A stretch of DNA of 64,000 bases, taken from Vreelandella sulfidaeris. GTDB lineage: Bacteria; Pseudomonadota; Gammaproteobacteria; Pseudomonadales; Halomonadaceae. A model generated the notes under the pieces. The model saw nothing but the letters and a program-made list of their open reading frames with translations. It was not told the DNA's origin and ran no database searches. Shown here piece after piece: positions 57,574 through 64,000 of this stretch. Made by a program: the position numbers and the translations under genes. The stretch spans positions 62,001-126,000 of the forward strand of contig AP019514.1 of assembly GCA_007182875.1 (NCBI GenBank). The letters run 5' to 3'. The stretch's first letter is position 1, and every line of letters starts with the position of its first letter.

Positions 57574-57850
57574 GCGCCGCCGACAAGCCGTTGCACTGGC
57601 TTATCAAGAGAATGACCGTGCGCCCCGAGTCGTGGCGAAAGGCTATGGAGATCTGGCCGAGCGCATCATGGCAGAAGCTCAACGACAGGGTATTTATGTG
57701 CATGATGCACCTGAGCTTGTGGCGCTGTTAATGCAGCTAGATTTGGACGCAGAAATTCCTGCAGGTCTCTACCAAATCGTTGCAGAACTGCTGGTGTGGG
57801 TGTTCGAACTATCAGAAGCAGGGCTAAGCCCTCGCAATACGACTGAGTAG
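57557..57850 (+). CDS. stand-alone FlhB C-terminal domain homologue (EscU/YscU/HrcU switch family)
   Basis: Intact, 97 residues. It matches the cytoplasmic part of FlhB: AVALAYQENDRAPRVVAKGY, then AERIMAEAQRQGIYVHDAPE, then IPAGLYQIVAELLVWVFELS. It has no membrane part and no NPTH autocleavage site; the sequence begins just after where that site would be. Stand-alone FlhB-C proteins (FhlB, FlhX) are known in several groups and can partly stand in for the cleaved FlhB fragment. The overlap with the FliK-like gene suggests the two act together. Confidence 0.82.
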   Translation: MATPGERRRQAVALAYQENDRAPRVVAKGYGDLAERIMAEAQRQGIYVHDAPELVALLMQLDLDAEIPAGLYQIVAELLVWVFELSEAGLSPRNTTE

Positions 57851-57912
57851 CCAATTATAGACGTTGTATGCAACCATGATGGCTGGTAATTAAAAGTCAT
57901 TAACGGCGCTAG

Positions 57913-57918
57913 TATAAT
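57913..57918 (+). promoter_or_regulatory. Predicted -10 box of the flhDC promoter
   Basis: A perfect TATAAT lies 39 bases before the flhD ATG. The -35 region (TTAAAA near 57890) is poor, which fits a promoter needing an activator. No specific regulator site could be named. Confidence 0.4.
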
Positions 57919-57956
57919 GGACACAATGTCGCGCCTGAGTCATTTAATGGAACATC

Positions 57957-58289
57957 ATGAGTCAAACCAACTTTCTCGATGAAATTCAGGAAATAAACTT
58001 AGCTTATTTGCTTCTGGCGCAGCGCTTGCTTGATGAAGATCGTGAGGCTGCCATGTTTCGCTTAAAAATAGATAGCGATGTTGCCGAGCTAATTGTGTCA
58101 CTTAACGCTCGCCAGCTGACTAAGCTTGCACGAACCAGTCAGTTGCTGTGCCGCTTCAGCCAAACAAGTGCTGAACGCTTGCGCCAGCTCACTGACAATC
58201 CGCGTGATCAAGGTTTGGCCGGTTTGCATGCGTCGCTGATGTTGGCCAGTGAGCCGTTTGAGCCAATGCCGCCAGGAGAGACAAAGTGA
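57957..58289 (+). CDS. flhD: flagellar transcriptional regulator FlhD
   Basis: Intact, 110 residues. Half of the FlhD4C2 master activator of flagellar class-II promoters. The sequence [20 protein letters not shown] followed by [20 protein letters not shown], then [18 protein letters not shown], follows FlhD along its whole length. The stop overlaps the GTG start of flhC by four bases. Its presence suggests that the flagellar island is run by FlhDC rather than by a FleQ-type sigma-54 activator. Confidence 0.94.
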   Translation: MSQTNFLDEIQEINLAYLLLAQRLLDEDREAAMFRLKIDSDVAELIVSLNARQLTKLARTSQLLCRFSQTSAERLRQLTDNPRDQGLAGLHASLMLASEPFEPMPPGETK

Positions 58290-58863
58290 GCCAGAAAAGC
58301 TTGGTCGATGAGATGCATCAAGTGCAACTGGCCATCGAATTGATCGAGCTTGGTGCGCGATTACAGGTGCTTGAAACAGAAACAGCATTAAGCCGCACGC
58401 GGTTAATTAAGCTGTATAAAGAAGTGCGCGGCATGTCGCCCCAAAGGGGATGCTGCCTTTCTCCACCGATTGGTTTATTACCTGGCTGCCAAATGTTCAT
58501 TCGTCGCTGTTTTATAACATATACATAAGCCTAAGGGAGAGGGCGAGCTGTGAGCGTATTGATGCCTTTGTTAAGGCGTATCGTCTCTATGATGAGCAAA
58601 TGTCGCTTGACAATATGGAGTCGGTTCTTGGGCTGACACGTGCTTGGACATTAGTGCGCTTTTTTGAGAGTGATTTGCTGCAACTCAATGAATGTACGCG
58701 TTGCAACGGACAGTTTGTGGCTCACGCCCATAGTCCAGCTCAGCAATATGTGTGCGGAATCTGCCAGCCCCCTTCGCGGGCGGGAAAAACGCGCAAAGCG
58801 CAGCAGGATAATAGTGAAAAATGTAACAATTCCCGTGCCGTTTCCACGAATGGCTGGAATTAG
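58286..58863 (+). CDS. flhC: flagellar transcriptional regulator FlhC (frameshifted)
   Basis: Partner of FlhD. The four zinc-binding cysteines of FlhC are present in ECTRCNGQF and [11 protein letters not shown], at the same spacing as in E. coli. The N-terminal part has [20 protein letters not shown] and the middle [20 protein letters not shown]. The start is a GTG overlapping the flhD stop, with AGGAGAG upstream. One frameshift lies near 58442 (CCCCAAAGGGG). Length is about 192 residues, as in enterobacteria. Confidence 0.93.
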
Positions 58864-59078
58864 GGTATAAGAAGTAATAATAAGCGTGTAGTGATAAAAG
58901 ATGAGTGTATCGGCCTAGATAGCTGCAAAATTCGGTGATGCTTTCCCATTAAAAAACAGTTTAGCCCTAGTATGATAAGGCTAATTTATGCTTGAGACGG
59001 AATGCTACTTAACCATCAGAACCGGCGGTTAGGTTTTGGTTCCCTTACTTAATACTGAATACCGCAAGGACCCTGCTT

Positions 59079-59944
59079 GTGCTGATACCTCTAGGCTATG
59101 TAATCGTATTGCTGTCTGTGTTTGGTGGCTATGTGCTGGCAGGTGGCAGCTTAGGCCCCCTGTACCAACCGCTTGAGTTGCTTATTATTGGGGGCGCGGG
59201 TGTTGGTGCATTTATCGCAGCGAACAATGGCAAGGCGATTAAGGCAACGTTCAAAAATCCCTACCGCGGCTCAAACGTGCTAAAAAATATAACAAAGCAC
59301 TCTATATGGAGCTTATGGCGTTGCAGTACAAGTTACTGTCTAAAAATTCGTCGTGAGGGCATGTTAGGCATTGAGCGAGATATTGATAATCCGCAAGAGA
59401 GTCCACTCTTCCAAGAGCATCCTACGGTACTCGCCGATCCTCATATCATGAATTTCCTGACGGACTATCTGCGCTTAATGGTAAGCGGCGGCATGGAGCC
59501 TATGGAAATTGATGAGTTGATGCTGCATGAAATTGAAGTCTTTGAGCAGGAAGCCCATGTCCCCATCGATGCGATTGCCAAAGTGGGCGATGCGATGCCT
59601 GCCTTTGGCATTGTCGCAGCGGTCATGGGGTGGTTAAAACACTTACATATGCTGACGCTTCACCCAGTCAGATGGGTGAAATGATTGCTCATGCGCTAGT
59701 GGGCACCTTTCTGGGTATTTTGTTGGGCTATGGTTTCGTCAGCCCACTTGCAAGCTACATCGAACGACAGGCTAAAGAAGCAGAAAAAATGCTTCAGTGC
59801 ATTCGCATTACGCTACTCGCAAGCTTGCACGGTTACGCGCCGCAGTTAGCTGTTGAATTTGGCCGCAAAGCCCTTTTCGCCGCTGAGCGGCCGAGCTTTA
59901 CGGAGCTTGAAGAGTACGTAAGGGGATGCGAAAAAGGCCGGTAA
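59079..59944 (+). CDS. motA: flagellar motor stator protein MotA (frameshifted)
   Basis: Proton-type stator subunit with four helices. The N-terminus GYVIVLLSVFGGYVLAGGSL followed by GPLYQPLELLIIGGAGVGAF is typical. The cytoplasmic loop reads LYMELMALQYKLLSKIRREG in corrected frame, carrying the Arg that contacts FliG. The end has GTFLGILLGYGFVSPLASYI. The start is a GTG at 59079 after AAGGA. Frameshifts lie near 59262, 59340 and 59632. About 288 residues. The 215-base gap before it holds nothing that I can name. Confidence 0.94.
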
Positions 59945-59947
59945 CGC

Positions 59948-60895
59948 ATGAGTAAGGGTGGTGACAAGCGTCCGATCGTCATTCGGCGCAAAAAAGTGGT
60001 TCATGCTCACCACGGTGGCGCTTGGAAAATTGCCTTAGCGGATTTTATGACCGCCCTGATGGCCTTTTTTTTAGTGTTATGGATCCTCAGTATCGCCAGC
60101 GAAGAAGAGCGGAGGGGGAGTCGCTGAGTACTTTAGCACTCCGCTGGTAACCGCTATTACCGGTGGCGACAGCTCAGGTAGTACCAGCGTGATTCCAGGC
60201 GGCGGGCCAGACCCAACACACAGCGATGGAGAGCGGGCGCGCATTGATACCCTTCAGCGCACTCGTCCAAGTATGCAGGAGCGACGTTTTTCAGGGACGT
60301 ACAAGAGCGGATTGAGCGCGCCATTGAACTTGATCCAGAACTGCGCCAGTTACGCTCACAAATGCGCTTTGACTTAACCCGTGAAGGGCTACGCATACAG
60401 TTATTAGATACTGATCAGCGACCCATGTTTGAGTTGGGGAGTGATCAAGTCGCGCCCTACATGCGCAGTTTGCTACGCACGATTGCACCGCTGCTTAATG
60501 AACTCCCCAACGAGTTAAGTATTAGTGGGCATACCGATAGCGTGCCCTATGCAGGCGGCTATCGCGGCTACAGTAATTGGGAACTTTCCAATGATCGTGC
60601 CAATGCCTCACGCCGCGAGCTTATTTCTGGTGGGTTTGATCCAGGTCAATTGCTACGTGTGTCAGGCTTTGCAGATCGTGTGCTGTTGCCCGAGACTGAG
60701 CCAACCGACCCTATCAACCGCCGTATAGAACTGGTAGTGCTGCTACCTGAGATAGCCGATGCCATCCGTAATCCAACCATCATGGGGCCGGAAAGTGTAT
60801 CGCCGGAAGCTTCAATCGATGCGCTAGAAGCTTCAGCCGAAGCGCAAATTGAATCAACACAACAAGACGAGCCTCAGGCGCAAGATCCCGAGTGA
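59948..60895 (+). CDS. motB: flagellar motor stator protein MotB (frameshifted)
   Basis: Stator subunit anchored to peptidoglycan. The single helix carries the proton-binding Asp in [20 protein letters not shown]. The C-terminal OmpA-like domain has [28 protein letters not shown] and [10 protein letters not shown], which bind murein. Frameshifts lie near 60113 and 60292. Length is about 314 residues, with an acidic Ala/Glu/Gln-rich tail. It starts three bases after motA. Confidence 0.94.
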
Positions 60896-60937
60896 CCAGA
60901 GCCCGTCATAAAATACGACGTTAAGGTGGAGCGGTGC

Positions 60938-63022
60938 ATGGATATAGCGGATTTTTTTGACACCTTTTTGAAGAGGCAGAAGAGCTGCTGTCGGATATGG
61001 AGCAGCATTTGTTAGAGCTGGATGTCGATGATCCAGACAGTGAGCAGCTCAATGCTATTTTCCGTGCCGCCCACTCGATCAAAGGAGGGCCGGAACCTTT
61101 GGTTTTACCGTGCTGCAGAAAACCACACATATTTTGGAAAACCTTCTCGATTACGCACGTAAGGGCGAACTGACGCTGCGAGCCGACCTCGTCGACACCT
61201 TTTAGAGGCTAAAGACATCATGCATGAGCAACTCGATGCCTACCGCAGCGAAGAGGAGCCAAATCAAGAGGCATTTGAGCGCATTTGCCAAACGCTGCAA
61301 CAAATTGCCCTGGATGAAATAGGCGAACAGTTAGATGGGCCAGCGACGCCAGCCGCTGAACCACAAGCGCCGTCAGCGCCTGCGCCCAGCAGTGAGGCGA
61401 AAGAGAAGCTAGCCGACGGCCATCTGTTGGTCGCGCTGCTTAATGTTAACGATAAAGATCGAGTGTTGCTGGTTGAAGAGTTAGAGCAGCTAGGCGAAGT
61501 ACAGTCCCAATCAGGCGACGCGAAGCGCTATGAGGTAATCCTCAAAAGCAGCGACAGTGCTGACGATATTGAAGCGGTCATGTGTTTTATTATCGAACCG
61601 GATCAAATTGAGATTATGGCCATTGAGGGCGCTACTGAGCCAGCCAGCGCTGTGTCAACAACCCATGAGCCAGAAGCGCCGGTGGCTGTAGCCCCTGCGC
61701 CACAAGTATCGACGGAAAAACCATCAGCTACGGCAGGGCCAGCAAAGGCAGTTGCCAAAGAGAAACCTAAAAAAGCCGCCGCTGAATCGTCTTCAATTCG
61801 GGTGTCTGTGGATAAAGTCGACCAAATTATCAACTTGGTGGGTGAGTTGATTATTACCCAGTCGATGCTTGATCAAACGGTGAGTGATTTAGAAGACCAG
61901 TCCGTGGGTAACAGCTCATTGCAAAATGGCATGAGCCTGTTACAGCGCAACGCACGTGACCTTCAAGAAGCGGTCATGTCGATTCGTATGATCCCAATGG
62001 AGTTTGTCTTCAGTCGCTTTCCCAGGGTGGTACGTGACACCGCCGGTAAATTAGGCAAAGAGATCGAGCTGATTACCGAAGGCAAATCGACCGAGCTGGA
62101 TAAAAGTCTGGTTGAAAGAATTACCGATCCATTAACGCACTTAGTGCGTAACAGCCTTGATCACGGTGTGGAGATGCCGGATGTACGCGAAGCTATCGGC
62201 AAGCCGCGTACAGGCAAATTAACGCTATCGGCGCGCCATCAAGGTGGCAATATTTTGATTGAAGTGCGCGATGATGGCGCCGGTATGGACCGTGATCGTC
62301 TGCTAGCCAAGGCACGTGAAAACGGCATTAACGTATCTGACACCATGTCCGATGAAGAGGTCTTTCAGCTCATTTTTGCCCCCGGTTTCTCAACCGCTAA
62401 AGAAGTCACCGACGTATCCGGTCGTGGCGTGGGCATGGATGTGGTGAAGCGGAATATTCAAAGCATGGGCGGTCGGGTTGAAATCCAGTCGAAGCTAGGC
62501 GAAGGCACCAACACGAGGATCGTATTACCGCTTACGCTGGCTATCTTGGACGGTATGTCCATTAAGGTCGGCGGCGAGACATTTATTCTTCCGCTGTCTA
62601 CCGTGCTTGAGTCACTTCAACCCTCAAAAGACGATATGTACGCCATGGCCGGAGACGACGTGGTGATCAAAGTACGCGACGAATATCTGCCGGTGATCGC
62701 TATTCACGAAGTGCTGAATGTCGAAAATGCGATTACTGATCCTACCAAAAGCATCGCCGTTATTGTGCAGGGCGAAGGTCGCCGTTACGCCATGTTGGTC
62801 GATGAGTTGATCGGACAGCAGCAAGTCGTAGTCAAAAATCTGGAAGACAATTACCGCAAAGTACCCGGCATCTCGGCCGCGACCATTTTAGGCGACGGTA
62901 GCGTTGCGTTGATTCTGGATATTACTGGTTTACACCGCCTGAGCCGATATAAAAAAAGAGGCAGGCAAAAAGTAGTAAACAATCAAAACCTATCATCTTT
63001 TAAGGAGGCTGAGCTGTCATGA
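60938..63022 (+). CDS. cheA: chemotaxis histidine kinase CheA (frameshifted at 5' end)
   Basis: Soluble kinase of the chemotaxis array. The HPt domain has the phospho-accepting His in FRAAHSIKGG. A CheY-binding P2-type region (LLVALLNVNDKDRVLLVEEL) and an Ala/Pro-rich linker follow. Then come the dimerisation domain (VDKVDQIINLVGELIITQSM), the ATPase N-box VRNSLDHGVE and the G-boxes DDGAGMD and GRGVGMDVVK. A CheW-like regulatory domain forms the end. Frameshifts lie near 60958 (a T7 run), 61092 and 61202, all within the HPt domain. About 694 residues. The stop overlaps cheW. Confidence 0.95.
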
Positions 63023-63517
63023 GTCAAGCCAACAATGGTGCGGTGCTAGCCGCAGAAGCCGAAAAACCGCGAATTTTTAGTGTTCTCACTAGGCGATGAA
63101 GAGTACGCCATTGATATTTTGAAAGTGCAGGAAATTCGTGGTTACGAAAACGTAACGCGAATTGCTAACGCACCTGACTTTATTAAAGGGGTCACCAATC
63201 TACGCGGCGTCATCGTACCCATCGTGGATCTACGCATTAAATTTCACTTCGATAAAGTCGAGTACGGTGGTCAGACGGTCGTGATTGTGGTCAATGTTGC
63301 AGATCGCGTGGTTGGCATCGTGGTCGATGGTGTTTCCGACGTCATGACACTGACCCCCGAACAGATTAAGCCGGCGCCAGAATTTGGTGTCACGCTCTCG
63401 TCTGATTTCCTGAGTGGATTGGGCAGCCTAGACGATCGCATGTTGGTATTAGTAGACATTGATAAGCTATTAACCAGCGACGAAATGGCGTTAGTGGAAA
63501 GCACCAGCAACCACTAA
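63019..63517 (+). CDS. cheW: chemotaxis coupling protein CheW (frameshifted)
   Basis: Links CheA to chemoreceptors. The fold begins [20 protein letters not shown], followed by [20 protein letters not shown] and DLRIKF, the CheW signature, and has [20 protein letters not shown] near the end. The ATG at 63019 overlaps the cheA stop (ATGA), and AAGGAGG lies 11 bases upstream. One frameshift lies near 63075 (TTTTT). About 166 residues. A hairpin GGCACA-GGGAG-TGTGCC (63532-63548) follows the stop but lacks a U-tract. Confidence 0.95.
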
Positions 63518-63627
63518 GACCCATCAAGCACGGCACAGGGAGTGTGCCCCCTCCGTTCTTCCCTAATGATGCATTCTCGCGCTACGGAAAGTGCTTGCGA
63601 GTGCCGACTATGCGTGGAGTAAAAGGC

Positions 63628-64000
63628 GTGACACAGCGAATGCGGCAATTAATGAATAATATGACAGTTCGCTTAAGTTGGGGGCTCGTATTAGCAACCC
63701 TTTCGGTACTTGTCTTAATTGCCAGTGGTATCGGCCTTTATGCTTTGCATCATGGCGCGGCAATCGTGCAGGCATCTAACGATGTGCAAACCCAACAAGC
63801 TCTCTTCAGCGCTTTTGCCGCCACAATTCGTTGGGTGCTCCTCGGTATCGTGGTCATGACAATTGCCACGGTTATTGTGGTTATCTGGGGTGTAACCGCC
63901 AATGTATTACGCCCGCTGGATCGTTTAGTCAGTCATTTTGAGCGCATGGCCCAGGGTGACTTAAGCCAATCTATCACTTCGCCGGGTAACAATGAGATAG
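63628..64000 (+). CDS. methyl-accepting chemotaxis protein (partial, runs off the right edge)
   Basis: The N-terminal 124 residues of a chemoreceptor following cheW. TM1 is WGLVLATLSVLVLIASGIGL; after only about 30 residues comes TM2 (VLLGIVVMTIATVIVVIWGV). A HAMP domain follows, with VLRPLDRLVSHFERMAQGDL and then SQSITSPGNNEI. The signalling domain is beyond the window. The external loop is far shorter than the usual 150-residue sensor. The GTG at 63628 is preferred because GGAG lies eight bases upstream; ATGs at 63610 and 63652 are alternatives. Confidence 0.85.
   Translation, partial: MTQRMRQLMNNMTVRLSWGLVLATLSVLVLIASGIGLYALHHGAAIVQASNDVQTQQALFSAFAATIRWVLLGIVVMTIATVIVVIWGVTANVLRPLDRLVSHFERMAQGDLSQSITSPGNNEI

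Noticed and set aside
63532..63548. Terminator after cheW
   Set aside because: GGCACA-GGGAG-TGTGCC forms a hairpin, but the following bases are CCCTCCG with no U-tract.

Overview
The window comes from a gammaproteobacterium of the Halomonadaceae (Halomonas/Vreelandella type). This is inferred from the 16S rRNA gene, from the flagellar gene order (flgNMA | flgBCDEFGHIJKL | fliRQPONMLKJIHGF | fliE), from the FlhDC master regulator, and from the mix of LigB, TRAP-TAXI and lactate genes. No database search was possible, so the genus is an inference.

Layout. 1-7.5 kb: end of a CidA/LrgA-type gene, tkt, metK, ligB, an AEC-family permease and metF. 7.5-10.9 kb: a TRAP-TAXI transporter (fused permease plus binding protein) behind a good sigma-54 promoter. 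11.1-16.4 kb: yheV, prlC, an SNF-family Na+ symporter, a gamma carbonic anhydrase and a DUF457 membrane protein. 16.4-21.9 kb: a lactate-linked block, with an lldR-dctB-dctD operon divergent from lldD and two palindromic operators in the shared promoter region. 22.0-27.3 kb: a complete rrn operon (promoter, boxA, 16S, 23S, 5S, terminator) whose 16S-23S spacer holds no tRNA gene. 27.5-28.2 kb: an SDR oxidoreductase. 28.3-64 kb: a nearly continuous flagellar and chemotaxis island with rod, hook, basal body, C-ring, export apparatus, a PilZ/HD-GYP c-di-GMP locus, fliST, a second fliK-like gene with a stand-alone FlhB C-terminal domain, flhDC, motAB, cheAW and the start of a chemoreceptor.

How the parts work together. 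FlhDC should activate the basal-body and export operons. FlgM/FliA then control late genes: FliA-type promoters are visible ahead of flgMN, flgKL and fliS, with a slightly mis-spaced one ahead of flaG. DctBD, co-transcribed with lldR, is the obvious candidate activator of the sigma-54 promoter of the TRAP-TAXI operon, which would make a local carboxylate (possibly lactate) sensing, uptake and oxidation circuit.

Quality warning. Most long genes are broken by one to four single-base indels, often in homopolymers. At least about 70 are visible, across essential genes (metK, tkt) and functional operons alike. This pattern is sequencing or assembly error, not gene decay. I annotate each broken gene over its full span as one CDS and give the approximate frameshift positions.
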